A DNA stretch of 64,000 bases from CAYTLW01 sp964438735 (GCA_964438735.1 CAYTLW010000013.1:34197-98196), one strand, 5' to 3'. Positions 8,818 to 18,430 are shown, numbered from the stretch's first letter. A program made the numbers and translations. Notes: generated from the letters alone by a model not told the origin.

Positions 8818-10182
8818 ATGGGCATCACCTTCGTCGAGAAGAGCCATCGCAAGCGCCCGCGCGCCAAGGTCGCGCTCGTGCTGGCCGGCGGCGCCATCAG
8901 CGGCGGCGCGTTCAAGCTCGGCGGCATGATCGCCCTGAACTCCTACCTGGTGGACCGCTCGGTCACCGACTTCGACATCTACGTCGGCATCTCGGCCGGC
9001 GCCTTCCTGGCCGCGCCGCTATCGGCCGGCATCGAGCCTGAGGAGCTGTTGCGCTCCATCGAGGGACGCAGCGAGCGGATCTCCCAGTTCTCACCGCTGG
9101 ACTTCTACCGGCCGAACTGGCGCGAGTTCATCAGCAAGCCCCTGTCGTTTGCCCGCGATGCGGTGACCACCCTGCCGGCGGCGACCTTCGCCATCGCTCG
9201 CCAACTGGGTCGCAATCGGCCGCTTCTGGTCAACCGGGTGCGCGCATTTATCGACGAGCCGAGCGTGCGCAACGCCGAGCAATTGATCTGGCCCATCGTG
9301 GTCGACTTCAACCGCAACAGTGACCTTCAACGTGGCCTGAGCTACCTGCCCAGCGGCCTGTTCGACAACTCCGGCCTCGAACGCTTCGTGCGCGAGAATC
9401 TCAAGCGCAACGGCATGCCCAACCACTTCCGCCTGCTCAAGCTGGAGCGCGGTTGCTCGCTCTACATCGGCGCCACCAACCTCAACACCGCCACGCCAGC
9501 GGTGTTCGGCCACGATGAAGACTGCTCGTTGACCATCAGCGAGGCGGTACAGGCCTCCACCGCCATCCCCGGCTTCTATCGGCCGGCGCGAATCAACGGC
9601 CAGGATTATGTCGACGCCGCCGTGCGCAAGACGGCCAACATCTCCGAGGCGGTCAAACATGGCGCCGAGCTGGTCATCGCCTACAACCCCTTCCGCCCTT
9701 TCGTGAACTACTACGCCGACCAGCTCCTGCACGGCCAGCGCTCCATCTCCGACATGGGCATCATCACGGTGATCAACCAGGCGTTCCGCACCCTGCTGCA
9801 TACCCGTCTCATGCTCGGCATCGAGAAGCTGCGCATGAACCCGGACTTCAAGGGCGACGTGATCTTGATCGAACCCAGCGAGACCGACACCAAGTTCTTC
9901 AACTTGAACCCGCTGGCATTCTGGCGCCGGGCCGAAGCCGCCGAGCACGGCTTCACCTCGGTCAAGGAAGGCATCGAACGCCACCATGAGCGCATCGAAA
10001 GTATCCTGACCCGCTACGGGATCCGCACCGATCTCAGTCGCTTGCAGGAGAGCACCGACGAGATCCGGGAGGCCCGTTACGACGAGGCCGCGATCATGGA
10101 CGTGCTCGAGCGCGAGGTGCATGGGCCGACCCCGGCATCGCCCCGCCGCGCGCCCGCCTTGCGCGTCGTGGGCGAGGATTGA
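8818..10182 (+). CDS. Patatin-like phospholipase
   Basis: This 454-residue protein is a probable lipid acyl hydrolase of the patatin family. The oxyanion-hole glycine-rich loop is 'GGAISGGAFKLGG' (about 24-36). The nucleophile S60 sits in G-I-S-A-G, and the second catalytic residue is D266 in 'YVDAAV', where patatins usually have D-G-A or D-G-G. The start at ATG 8818 is preferred over an upstream ATG because GGGAGG lies at 8808-8813. No signal peptide is seen, so it is probably cytoplasmic or injected. The long helical C-terminus (about 330-454) is rich in charged residues. Bacterial patatins act in lipid turnover or as toxins such as ExoU; the sequence does not decide which. Confidence 0.85.
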   Translation: MGITFVEKSHRKRPRAKVALVLAGGAISGGAFKLGGMIALNSYLVDRSVTDFDIYVGISAGAFLAAPLSAGIEPEELLRSIEGRSERISQFSPLDFYRPNWREFISKPLSFARDAVTTLPAATFAIARQLGRNRPLLVNRVRAFIDEPSVRNAEQLIWPIVVDFNRNSDLQRGLSYLPSGLFDNSGLERFVRENLKRNGMPNHFRLLKLERGCSLYIGATNLNTATPAVFGHDEDCSLTISEAVQASTAIPGFYRPARINGQDYVDAAVRKTANISEAVKHGAELVIAYNPFRPFVNYYADQLLHGQRSISDMGIITVINQAFRTLLHTRLMLGIEKLRMNPDFKGDVILIEPSETDTKFFNLNPLAFWRRAEAAEHGFTSVKEGIERHHERIESILTRYGIRTDLSRLQESTDEIREARYDEAAIMDVLEREVHGPTPASPRRAPALRVVGED

Positions 10183-10263
10183 GTCCAACCCTGGCACGCG
10201 CTAGCCTGCAGCCCCGCAATCGGATGCCGCGCCTCACCCGGCAGCGCTCCGTTGGAGGCAGCG

Positions 10264-11631
10264 ATGGCAGCGATCGAACGACGCCTGTTCGGCACCGACG
10301 GAATCCGTGGTGAGGCCAACGCCGGCGTGATGACGGTGGAGACCGCGGTCGCCATCGGCCGCGCGGTCGGCGCCACCTTCGATTCGCGCCACGAGCGCGT
10401 GCGGGTGCTGATCGGCAAGGACACCCGGCGCAGCTGCTACCTCTTCGAGATGGCGCTGGTCGCGGGCGCCTGCTCCGTGGGCGCCGAGCCCTACCTGCTG
10501 GGGCCGCTGCCCACCCCGGGCATCGCGTTCATGACCCGCGGCATGCGCGCGGACGTGGGCGTGGTCATCTCGGCCTCGCACAACCCCTTCCAGGACAATG
10601 GCATCAAGCTCTTTGGCGGCGATGGCTACAAGCTGCCCGACCGCGTCGAGGCCGAGATCGAGGCCTGGATGGCCGATGACGCCGCCATCGCCGAGGCTGT
10701 GGCCACAGGAGCAGATATCGGGCGGGCCTATCGCATCGAGGACTCACGTGGACGGTACGTGGTCTACCTCAAGACCACCTTCCCCAACGACCTGACCCTG
10801 GATGGCGTGCGAATCGCGGTCGATTGCGCCAACGGGGCTGGCTACAAGGTCGCCCCCGCCGTCTTCGAGGAGTTGGGCGCCCACGTGGTCACGCGTGGCG
10901 TGTCCCCCAACGGCCTCAACATCAACGAGGGCTGCGGCGCCCTGCACCCGGGCTCCCTGGCCGAGATGGTGCGCGAAAATGACTGTCACATCGGCGTGGC
11001 GCTGGACGGCGACGCCGACCGCTGCATCCTCATCGACGAGCGCGGTGAGATCGTCGATGGCGACCAGATCCTCGCCCTGTGTGCCACCCGCCTGGCGCGT
11101 ACCGGCTCACTGGCCCGCAACGCCCTGGTGGTCACGGTGATGAGCAACTATGGCCTGGAGATGGCCATGCGCGATCACGGCATCCGCCTGGTCCGCACCG
11201 ACGTCGGCGATCGCTACGTGGTCGAGGCCATGCGCAAGGGTGGCTACAATCTCGGCGGCGAGCAGAGCGGCCATATCGTGCACCTGGACCACAGCACCAC
11301 CGGCGACGGCGTGCAGACGGCGCTGCAGGTTCTGTCCATCATGCAGCGCGAGCAGATTCCCTTGTCCGAACTGCGCACTGTGATGTCGCCGGCGCCGCAG
11401 ACGCTGATCAATGTCATGGTCAGCAGCAAGCCCTCGCTGAGTACGCTGTCCGGCGTGTCGCGCGAGATCGTTCGCGCCGAGAAGAGCCTGGAGGGCACGG
11501 GCCGGGTGCTGGTTCGCTATTCCGGTACCGAAAAGAAGTGCCGCGTCATGGTCGAGGGCCAGGATGAAGCCGCCGTTCACAAGCACGCGGCCACGATCGC
11601 CGAGGCGATCACCGACGCCATCGGCGCCTGA
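10264..11631 (+). CDS. glmM: Phosphoglucosamine mutase GlmM
   Basis: GlmM interconverts glucosamine-6-phosphate and glucosamine-1-phosphate, a step towards UDP-GlcNAc for peptidoglycan and LPS. The 455-residue protein has 'FGTDGIRG' at its start, the phosphoserine loop 'SASHNPFQDNGIKLF' with the active Ser at 105, the metal loop 'DGDADRC', the sugar-binding 'GGEQSGH' and the phosphate-binding 'RYSGTEKKCRVM'. The chosen ATG at 10264 follows GGAGG at 10254-10258; an upstream TTG in frame overlaps that ribosome site. It leads an operon with pdxJ 16 bases downstream. Activity in this family requires phosphorylation of the serine. Confidence 0.97.
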   Translation: MAAIERRLFGTDGIRGEANAGVMTVETAVAIGRAVGATFDSRHERVRVLIGKDTRRSCYLFEMALVAGACSVGAEPYLLGPLPTPGIAFMTRGMRADVGVVISASHNPFQDNGIKLFGGDGYKLPDRVEAEIEAWMADDAAIAEAVATGADIGRAYRIEDSRGRYVVYLKTTFPNDLTLDGVRIAVDCANGAGYKVAPAVFEELGAHVVTRGVSPNGLNINEGCGALHPGSLAEMVRENDCHIGVALDGDADRCILIDERGEIVDGDQILALCATRLARTGSLARNALVVTVMSNYGLEMAMRDHGIRLVRTDVGDRYVVEAMRKGGYNLGGEQSGHIVHLDHSTTGDGVQTALQVLSIMQREQIPLSELRTVMSPAPQTLINVMVSSKPSLSTLSGVSREIVRAEKSLEGTGRVLVRYSGTEKKCRVMVEGQDEAAVHKHAATIAEAITDAIGA

Positions 11632-11647
11632 CGAAGGGAGTGTTCCG

Positions 11648-12388
11648 TTGAGTTCTTCACAGCCACCGCCCCACCGGATCCGGCTGGGCGTCAACGTCGA
11701 TCACATCGCCACCATCCGGCAGGCGCGCGGTACCCGTTACCCGGAGCCCGTGCTGGCGGCGTCGCTGGCCGAACTGGCCGGCGCGGACCAGATCACCATT
11801 CACCTGCGTGAGGATCGGCGCCACATCCAGGAGCGCGATCTGCGCCTGATGCGCCAGACCGTGCAGGTGCCGCTGAACCTGGAGATGGCGGCGACCGAGG
11901 AGATGGTCGGCTTTGCCCTGCAGTATCAGCCCGACACGGTGACCCTGGTGCCCGAAAAGCGCGAGGAGCAGACGACGGAGGGCGGTCTGGATGTGGCCGG
12001 CCAGTTGACGAGTCTGGGACCCGTGGTCCAGCAGCTCAAAGAGGCTGGCATCGTGGTCTCCATGTTCATCGACCCCGATGGCGATCAGGTGCGCGCTTCC
12101 TCCGGTGTCGGCGCGACGGTGGTCGAACTGCACACCGGCGACTTTTGCGATGCGCCCACCCAGGCCATCGCCGATCGCCAGCTGGATCGCCTCTGCGCAG
12201 CGGCGCGGGACGCCCACGAGATCGGCCTTGTGGTCGCTGCCGGACATGGCATCGACTACCAGAACGTGCGCCAGGTGGTGCAGATGCCCCATCTCGAAGA
12301 GCTGAACATCGGCCACAGCATCATCGCCCGCGCCCTCTTCGTGGGCCTGGAACGAGCCGTCGCCGAGATGGCGCGTTTGATGGCCTGA
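11648..12388 (+). CDS. pdxJ: Pyridoxine 5'-phosphate synthase PdxJ
   Basis: PdxJ condenses 1-deoxyxylulose 5-phosphate with 3-amino-2-oxopropyl phosphate, the product of PdxA, to make pyridoxine 5'-phosphate. The 246-residue TIM barrel shows the family motifs 'GVNVDHIATIRQARG', 'ITIHLREDRRHIQ', 'NLEMA', 'TLVPEKREE' and 'AGHGIDYQN', and ends 'NIGHSIIARALFVGLERAV'. TTG at 11648 is chosen: it follows AAGGGAG at about 11634-11640 and gives the usual length, whereas earlier starts lie inside glmM. pdxA is about 38 kb away in the same window, so both genes of the DXP-dependent B6 route are present. The acpS gene that often follows pdxJ is absent here. Confidence 0.96.
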   Translation: MSSSQPPPHRIRLGVNVDHIATIRQARGTRYPEPVLAASLAELAGADQITIHLREDRRHIQERDLRLMRQTVQVPLNLEMAATEEMVGFALQYQPDTVTLVPEKREEQTTEGGLDVAGQLTSLGPVVQQLKEAGIVVSMFIDPDGDQVRASSGVGATVVELHTGDFCDAPTQAIADRQLDRLCAAARDAHEIGLVVAAGHGIDYQNVRQVVQMPHLEELNIGHSIIARALFVGLERAVAEMARLMA

Positions 12389-12406
12389 CGGCCCTGGAGG
12401 TTGACC

Positions 12407-14008
12407 ATGTGGGTACTCGAGCCGGATCAGATTCGAGAACTCGATCGGCGGACCATCGAGGAGTTGGGCCTGCCGGGCGCCGTGCTCATGGAGACGGCGG
12501 GACGCGGCGTGGTGCGCGCCATCCTGGCCCGGATCGGGGGCGGGCGCGGCCGCCTGGCGACGGTGCTTTGCGGCGTCGGCAACAACGGCGGTGACGGCTT
12601 CGTCATCGCCCGCGAATTGCTCTATGCGGGCTTCCGGGTGCATGTCTGGGTGGCCGGCAAGGTCGACCAGATGTCGCCGGAGACCGCCCTGCATTACAAG
12701 GTGATGAAGGGCGTAGGCATCCAGGGTCGCAACATCGACGGCAAGCAGAAGCAACGGCCAGGCGACCTGAAGGGATTGCACCGCTCGCTGCTTCGCTCGG
12801 CGGTGATCGTCGACGCCTTGATGGGCATCGGCGCCAAAGATGAATTGCGCGATCCCGTGCGCACCCTGGTCGAGCAGGTGGACGGTCGACATGACGCGCT
12901 GGTGGTCGGGGTCGACGTGCCCAGCGGCGTCTCCGCCGCCGACGGCAGGATCCTCGGCGCTGCGGCGCGCTGCGACCTGGTGATCACCATGGCGGCGGCC
13001 AAACCGGGTCTGCTGCTCGGCGCCGGCGCTCGTTGTGCCGGCGAGGTGGAGGTGGTCGACATCGGCGTGCCACCGGCCTGGGTTTCCGGCGCGCCCCGTG
13101 CCGGACAGGTCCTGTCCGCTGCCGATGGCGGCGCCCTGCTGCCGCGTCGGGATGAGGAAGGCCACAAGACCCGCTTCGGCCACCTGATGGCCATCGCCGG
13201 CGCGCCCGGCACCTCGGGTGCGGCCCTGCTCTGCGCCACGGCGGCCATGCGGTCGGGCGTTGGCGTCTGCACCCTGGCCACCGCCGGTGAGATTCGCACC
13301 CGCCTGGAGGCCCAGGTTCCCGACCTCATGGTCGAGGCGATCCGCGGTGGCGCCCAGGAGGCCAAGCGTGTGGCCAAGTTGGTGGAGGGGCGCGATGCGC
13401 TGGCCATGGGCCCGGGCATGGGCACCAACGCGTCAGCCATCGACCTGGTGATGCGGGTCCTGGCTTCGTCCACGGCGCCTGCGGTGCTGGATGCCGACGC
13501 GCTGACGAACCTGGCCGCGCGGCCGGATATCGGTGAGCCGGCCGCCGGCAGACTGGTCCTGTCGCCCCATCCAGGCGAGATGGCGCGCCTGCTGGGCGTG
13601 GAGATCGCAGACGTGCTCTCCGACCGCCTGGGCGTGGCCCGAAAGGCGGCTCAGAAGTGGAAGGCCGTGGTCGTTCTGAAGGGTCCGCGCACGCTGATCG
13701 TACGGCCCGATGGCGGCTGGGCGATCTGCAACCGTCCGGACGCGGCGCTGGCCAAGGCCGGTTCGGGCGATGTGCTCTGCGGAATCATCGGCGCCTTGCT
13801 GGCCCAGCGCTTGAACCTGTTCGACGCCGCCTGCCTGGGCGTGCTGGCTCACAACGCCGCCGGCCGCCACGTGGCCGGAGAAAAGGGTGCCATCTCCGCC
13901 ATGGCCTCCGATCTCATCGACGCCCTGCCCGACGCCTGGCGAGAATTGGCCGAAGCGGCAGATCTGCAGCCGCCTCATCAAGCGCCACGGCGCCGTCGAT
14001 CACGCTGA
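12407..14008 (+). CDS. nnr: Bifunctional NAD(P)H-hydrate epimerase/dehydratase
   Basis: This enzyme repairs NADHX and NADPHX, damaged cofactors formed by hydration of NAD(P)H. The 533-residue protein has the two-domain bacterial layout. The N-terminal YjeF_N Rossmann-like epimerase (about 1-220) has 'GVGNNGGDGFVIARELL'. The C-terminal ribokinase-like ADP-dependent dehydratase (about 235-515) has 'GHLMAIAGAPGTSGAALL', 'GPGMGTN', 'LSPHPGEMARL' and the catalytic 'AKAGSGDVLCGIIGALLAQ'. ATG 12407 is chosen since GGAGG lies at 12396-12400. It is third in the glmM-pdxJ operon, 18 bases after pdxJ. The basic C-terminal tail (about 520-533) runs into a short tandem repeat that begins at the stop codon. 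Confidence 0.95.
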   Translation: MWVLEPDQIRELDRRTIEELGLPGAVLMETAGRGVVRAILARIGGGRGRLATVLCGVGNNGGDGFVIARELLYAGFRVHVWVAGKVDQMSPETALHYKVMKGVGIQGRNIDGKQKQRPGDLKGLHRSLLRSAVIVDALMGIGAKDELRDPVRTLVEQVDGRHDALVVGVDVPSGVSAADGRILGAAARCDLVITMAAAKPGLLLGAGARCAGEVEVVDIGVPPAWVSGAPRAGQVLSAADGGALLPRRDEEGHKTRFGHLMAIAGAPGTSGAALLCATAAMRSGVGVCTLATAGEIRTRLEAQVPDLMVEAIRGGAQEAKRVAKLVEGRDALAMGPGMGTNASAIDLVMRVLASSTAPAVLDADALTNLAARPDIGEPAAGRLVLSPHPGEMARLLGVEIADVLSDRLGVARKAAQKWKAVVVLKGPRTLIVRPDGGWAICNRPDAALAKAGSGDVLCGIIGALLAQRLNLFDAACLGVLAHNAAGRHVAGEKGAISAMASDLIDALPDAWRELAEAADLQPPHQAPRRRRSR

Positions 14009-14041
14009 AGATCGCGGTGAAGATCGCGCTGAAGATCGCGG
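14006..14041 (+). repeat. Three tandem 12-base repeats at the nnr stop codon
   Basis: The unit TGAAGATCGCGG/C occurs three times head to tail at 14006-14017, 14018-14029 and 14030-14041. The TGA of the first copy is the nnr stop codon, so the array begins exactly at the end of the gene. It looks like recent slippage or local duplication; no function is evident. Confidence 0.8.
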
Positions 14042-14105
14042 CTGGTTCGCCTCGCGCCGTTGCCGCCGCCTTGCCGGCTGACCGGGCCGACGATACCTTG
14101 AGCCC

Positions 14106-17100
14106 ATGCGCCACGGGCCTCCCGCTACCGCGATGATCTTCTCCAGCGGCAGTCTGTATGGGGTGTTGGCGCTGGCCCTGGCGAGCGTCATGTTGTGCGC
14201 GTGCGGCGAACGCCCACCCGGCAGCACCTGCCTGGCCTCCAACGAATGCAGCACCGGGCTCTGTTACGCCAATCGTTGCCTCGACCCGCTCAGCGATGAC
14301 GACGGCGACGGCGTCATCAACGGCACCGAGCACGAACTCACCAGCCATCCCCTGCAGGTGGATACCGACGGCGATGGCAAACCCGACGGCGCCGAGGTGG
14401 GCGCCGACGCTGCGCATCCCCTCGATCGTGACGGCGACGGCAAACCGGATGTCATCGAGTCGCTTTTTGCCGATGCCGACAGCGATTGCCTGGCCGACGA
14501 GCTGGACGCCGCGGACCAGACCCCCAACCAGGATCCCCAGATCCTGGCCCGAGATGCCTGCAGCAACAGCGGCGTCTGCGCCGGCCAGCACGCCCTCATC
14601 GTGGCCACCTGCGACGTGGGCGTCGGCACCCTGACCTGCAACAACTCCGCCGTACCCGGCTGGTCCGAGGGCGAACTCTGCGATGCCAAGGACAACGACT
14701 GCGATGGCCAGGTCGATGAAGGGCACACCTACCAGGGCGCGGCCGTCGCTGCGGTGTGTCAGGGCGCGGGCGCCTGCGGCGTCGGCGTGGTCGAGTGCAA
14801 CGCCGGCAAGGCCATCTGTTCCACCAATCCGGGCGGCAGCGCCAATGGCGCCATGGCCGAGCAGTGCAATGGCGTCGACGATGACTGCGACGGCAAGACC
14901 GACGAGGGCTTCGTGCTCGGCGGACTGCATGTGGGCGCACCCTGCTACGGAACGGGCGAATGCGGCGTCGGCGTGGTGGTCTGTGGGGCCGCCGGACAAC
15001 CCCTCTGTTCGTCCGATCCGGGCGGTCCGGCAGCGCGTGATAAGCCGGAGATCTGCGACAAGAAGGACAACGACTGCGACGGCAAGATCGACGAGGACCT
15101 GACCCTGGGCGACCTCGCCCTGGGCGATCACTGCGCGGCCAAGGGGGCCTGCGGCAAGGGCATGGTCGTCTGCGGCAGCAGCGGATTGCCCGTCTGCAGC
15201 AGCGGCCCCAACGGCCCGGACTCCAACGCCAGCGCCGAGATATGCAACGGCAAGGACGACAACTGCGACGGTCTCACCGATGAAGGATTCGCCTACGCCG
15301 GCCAGGTACTCAACGGACCCTGCACCGGCATCGGCGCGTGCGGTGCTGGCGTGGTCGTCTGCGCCGTGGACGGCAAGGCGACCTGCTCGACCATGCCCGA
15401 CGCCAAGGGCGGCAGCACCCCCATCGAGACCTGCGACGGCACCGACGATGACTGCGACGGCCAGACGGACGAGGACTTCGTCTTCCAGGGCCGGACGCTC
15501 GGCCAGACATGCGATGGCATCGGCGAGTGTGCCGCCGGCGTGGTCGAATGCAGCGGCCTGGGCAAGGTCACCTGTTCCACAAACCCTGACGGCAGCACCC
15601 CCCAGGACAAGACGGAGACCTGCAACAAGCTCGACGATGATTGTGACGGCCTCGTCGACGACGCCATTGAGCTCTCCGAAGCCCCCAAGTGCACACCGCA
15701 AGGGCTCTGCGTCGGCAGCAAGCCGGTCCCGGCCTGCGTCGCCGGCAGCTGGGCCTGCGACTACCCGAATATGCTCGGCTTCGAAGGGCCGTCAGAGACC
15801 AGCTGCGACGGCAAGGATAATGACTGCGACGGGCTCACCGATGAGGGGCTCGCTCACAGCTGGAAGATCGAGGACCTGGCCAGCGACGGCCAACCTTCCG
15901 CCCGCATGTCGGCCGGGTATTTCGCCACCGGCGCGGCCCTGTACGTCGCCGGCGGCATCGCCGGTTCCCTGGCCGGCAAGCCCGCGGCGATGCCAGAACT
16001 ATGGCGATTTGACCTGGTCCAACAGCGCTGGCAGTTGCTGATGCAGCACGCCGAGCTGGCCCGCAGCGGCGCCACCCTGGCGATCCTGCCTGCTGGCTTC
16101 GCGGGCCCGACCGCAGGGATGTGGTTCATCGGCGGCCAGAAGTCCGGCGCCTCGGCCCAGGACGCAGTGGCCCTGGATGTGGATCAGGGGCAGGCGATTC
16201 AGCTCGCCTTCAAGCAGCCGCCTCAACATCGCACGGGCGCCGTGGCGCTGGTCGACACGATTGGCAAGCGCATGTTCCTGGTCGGCGGACCGTCCGGCGC
16301 TGCGGGCACGGGCATCCAGGTTTATGACCCCAAGCAGAACACCTGGCTTGCGGACAAGGACGTCGCTCAGCCAGGCGCCATGGTCGGCCCCGCCGCGGCC
16401 TGCATGACAGCCGACGGCTCCCTGTGGGTATTCGGCGCCGGCGCGACAGCCACCCCGCTGTTCGCTCGCCTGCCCGTGGGCAAGAGTGCCTGGGAAGTGC
16501 TGCCATCGAGTCCGGGCGGTGAGCCTGTGCAAGCGATCACCGGCGGGCGCCTGATCTGCGAGCCCAAAGCGGGCGAGGTCTGGCTGCTCGGCTTCTCCGC
16601 TGCCGGCGCGCCCGACGGCGCCATCCGTCGCTACCTCGTTGCCAGCAAACAATGGTTGCCCGGAAAAGAGGGCGATCAACCCGCCGGCCGGGATCCCGCC
16701 GTCGCCTCTACGGCGAATGGATTCCTGGTCCTGGGCCTGGGGCACACGGCCGACAAGGTGCCCGACCATCGCTTCTGGTCCGGTACTCCGGCGTGGTGGG
16801 AGCGCTTGCATGGTGGACCGGTGCCGGTCGTCGGCGCTCGCCTTGTGGGAGACTCGGCCACCGCCTGGCGCGTTGGCGGGGCTGTCGTCAACGGCAACAA
16901 GGTCAGCCTCGACGTGGCCGACTGGAAGCGCAGCGGCGGCAAGTGGCTGCCCCTGACCACGCCAGGCAAGCTGCCGAGGCGCATCTTTGCCAATGTCCTG
17001 CACGACACCGCCAGCAAGCGCCTGTTGGTCTGGGGCGGCGCCACCCAGGCGGGGTTGAGCGACCTGATCTCGACCGTGATCGAGGTGGCAGCGCCCGGCG

Positions 17101-17759
17101 GCGAGCAACTGGACCTGTCCACGGGCAAGTGGTCAGCGCTGTCCAAAGACGCGCTCTCCGCCCTGCCCACCCTGGCCGTCGACGCTGCGCTTGCCCTCGG
17201 CCCCGGCCCCAACGACGTCTGGGTCTTCGGCATCGCACCCATGCAGTCCAAGTCGCAGCTGTGGCGGATCGACATGAAGCCGCCTCTGAGCAAACAACTG
17301 ATCTGGTCTCAGACCGGCGGCAACCCGCCCGTCCGGCGTGGCTCCGTGCTGACCTGGGATCCCATCCTCAAGCGCCTGCTCCTGTTGACCATCGATGGCA
17401 GCCTGCAGGTGTGGTCTTGGGATCCCGCAACCGGCGGCAACTGGCAAAAGCTCGGCACCGGCATCAACCTGGCCCAGGGACAGGTTCGGCTGTTCGGCGA
17501 GCCGATCCTGGCCGACTCTCTGGCCGTGGTCTCCCACCCGATCGGAGGCCAGAAGGCGGGCGCCTGGAAGGCAAAGTTCAGCGGCAAGGCGACCCTGACG
17601 CCATGGTCGGGCTCGGTTCCGGCCTGGTGGGGGCCCCTGGAGAGTCTCTGGCTGGCCAAGGAGGGGCGGGTATTGATCAGCCCCGGCAGCGACGCCGCTG
17701 GCCTGCTGCGCCCGGGCATCGAGAACTGGCGCCGGGTTTGCAGTAAGAAGTCGCCCTGA
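14106..17759 (+). CDS. Large lipoprotein: TSP3-like repeats, seven Cys/Asp repeats, beta-propeller
   Basis: This 1217-residue exported protein begins with a hydrophobic segment (about 11-30) ending L-C-A-C, a plausible lipobox with Cys33. Residues 50-150 are acidic 'DDDGDGV', 'DTDGDGKPDGAE' repeats like thrombospondin type 3 calcium sites. Residues about 190-590 carry seven MopE-type repeats of the form C[DN]xxD[DN][DN]CDGxxDE, each paired with a Cys-rich partner. From about 600 to the end the chain reads like a Kelch-type propeller ('ALYVAGG', 'GMWFIGG', 'RMFLVGG' at strand ends). MopE in Methylococcus is a copper-binding surface protein, but copper binding here is only a possibility. Start could also be ATG 14133. 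A near-twin lies at 25057-28419. Confidence 0.85.
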   Translation: MRHGPPATAMIFSSGSLYGVLALALASVMLCACGERPPGSTCLASNECSTGLCYANRCLDPLSDDDGDGVINGTEHELTSHPLQVDTDGDGKPDGAEVGADAAHPLDRDGDGKPDVIESLFADADSDCLADELDAADQTPNQDPQILARDACSNSGVCAGQHALIVATCDVGVGTLTCNNSAVPGWSEGELCDAKDNDCDGQVDEGHTYQGAAVAAVCQGAGACGVGVVECNAGKAICSTNPGGSANGAMAEQCNGVDDDCDGKTDEGFVLGGLHVGAPCYGTGECGVGVVVCGAAGQPLCSSDPGGPAARDKPEICDKKDNDCDGKIDEDLTLGDLALGDHCAAKGACGKGMVVCGSSGLPVCSSGPNGPDSNASAEICNGKDDNCDGLTDEGFAYAGQVLNGPCTGIGACGAGVVVCAVDGKATCSTMPDAKGGSTPIETCDGTDDDCDGQTDEDFVFQGRTLGQTCDGIGECAAGVVECSGLGKVTCSTNPDGSTPQDKTETCNKLDDDCDGLVDDAIELSEAPKCTPQGLCVGSKPVPACVAGSWACDYPNMLGFEGPSETSCDGKDNDCDGLTDEGLAHSWKIEDLASDGQPSARMSAGYFATGAALYVAGGIAGSLAGKPAAMPELWRFDLVQQRWQLLMQHAELARSGATLAILPAGFAGPTAGMWFIGGQKSGASAQDAVALDVDQGQAIQLAFKQPPQHRTGAVALVDTIGKRMFLVGGPSGAAGTGIQVYDPKQNTWLADKDVAQPGAMVGPAAACMTADGSLWVFGAGATATPLFARLPVGKSAWEVLPSSPGGEPVQAITGGRLICEPKAGEVWLLGFSAAGAPDGAIRRYLVASKQWLPGKEGDQPAGRDPAVASTANGFLVLGLGHTADKVPDHRFWSGTPAWWERLHGGPVPVVGARLVGDSATAWRVGGAVVNGNKVSLDVADWKRSGGKWLPLTTPGKLPRRIFANVLHDTASKRLLVWGGATQAGLSDLISTVIEVAAPGGEQLDLSTGKWSALSKDALSALPTLAVDAALALGPGPNDVWVFGIAPMQSKSQLWRIDMKPPLSKQLIWSQTGGNPPVRRGSVLTWDPILKRLLLLTIDGSLQVWSWDPATGGNWQKLGTGINLAQGQVRLFGEPILADSLAVVSHPIGGQKAGAWKAKFSGKATLTPWSGSVPAWWGPLESLWLAKEGRVLISPGSDAAGLLRPGIENWRRVCSKKSP

Positions 17760-17764
17760 ATCGA

Positions 17765-18295
17765 TCAGCGAACGGGACCGTGCGGAAGATCCAAGGGCAA
17801 GGGTCGATAGGGCGGCGCCCAGGGCGGCGCCTCCGCAGCGCTGCCAGCACCGTGCAGGATCAGCAGGCTGCCGTCCGATTGCGGCACCATCGATATGTTG
17901 ACCGGACTCGAGCCCAGCAGCCTGGCGCGGATCGAGCGGTCGCGCTCGTTCTTCTGCACACCGTCCAGCCGATACCCGCCGCGCAGCTGCACCGAGCCGG
18001 CGGCGACGAATTGCGCCCGCTCTGCCAGGCGTTTGAAGGGCGCGTTGGAGATCATCCAGACGTCGAAGCCACCGGCGTCCGTGCGCACGACGAACCGCTG
18101 CATGACCTTCTTTCCCAGCTGCCGGGCGGCGGGCTCTGAAGGGTGGCCCGCGGGCGGTTGCGTGCCCACGGCATCACGGGTCAACCACCACCCGCTCACC
18201 GCCACCAGCAGGAGCCCGACGAAGGCCATTGGCCAGCGCGCATGGCGCCACCGGGCGGGCTTCTTCGGCGTCGGTCGGGGGGCGATCGCGCTCAT
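17765..18295 (-). CDS. Unknown single-pass membrane protein
   Basis: This is a small exported or membrane-anchored protein of 176 residues if started at ATG 18295; an upstream start at 18361 would add 22 residues. A basic, Pro-rich N-terminus leads into one hydrophobic segment ('FVGLLLVAVSGWWL', about 25-38), with the rest outside the cytoplasm. The middle 'RFVVRTDAGGFDVWMISNAP' begins a small beta-rich region and the last 20 residues are Pro-rich. No family is recognised and there is no clear ribosome site. It converges with the large lipoprotein gene (5-base gap) and diverges from the helical lipoprotein gene, whose promoter lies in the shared region. Confidence 0.6.
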   Translation of the reverse strand: MSAIAPRPTPKKPARWRHARWPMAFVGLLLVAVSGWWLTRDAVGTQPPAGHPSEPAARQLGKKVMQRFVVRTDAGGFDVWMISNAPFKRLAERAQFVAAGSVQLRGGYRLDGVQKNERDRSIRARLLGSSPVNISMVPQSDGSLLILHGAGSAAEAPPWAPPYRPLPLDLPHGPVR

Positions 18296-18400
18296 GTAAG
18301 CAGTACATGCCGGCAGAGCATTGCTGTCAAATCCCGGGCGGGATCCAGAAACCCCCGTCATGACAGCTTGTTACAATATGTGCAGGCGGGCCGCTCCAGC

Positions 18401-18430
18401 TTGACGCTGCCTTTTTGCCAAGCCTATACT
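18401..18430 (+). promoter_or_regulatory. Strong sigma-70-type promoter
   Basis: TTGACG at 18401-18406 and TATACT at 18425-18430 are separated by 18 bases; each box matches five of six consensus positions. This is the best promoter seen in the window. Transcription would start near 18437, about 48 bases before the lipoprotein ATG. Confidence 0.7.

Noticed and set aside
10192..10220. Sigma-54-like TGGCAC...TGCA before glmM
   Set aside because: The distance between the GG and GC elements does not fit the fixed -24/-12 spacing.
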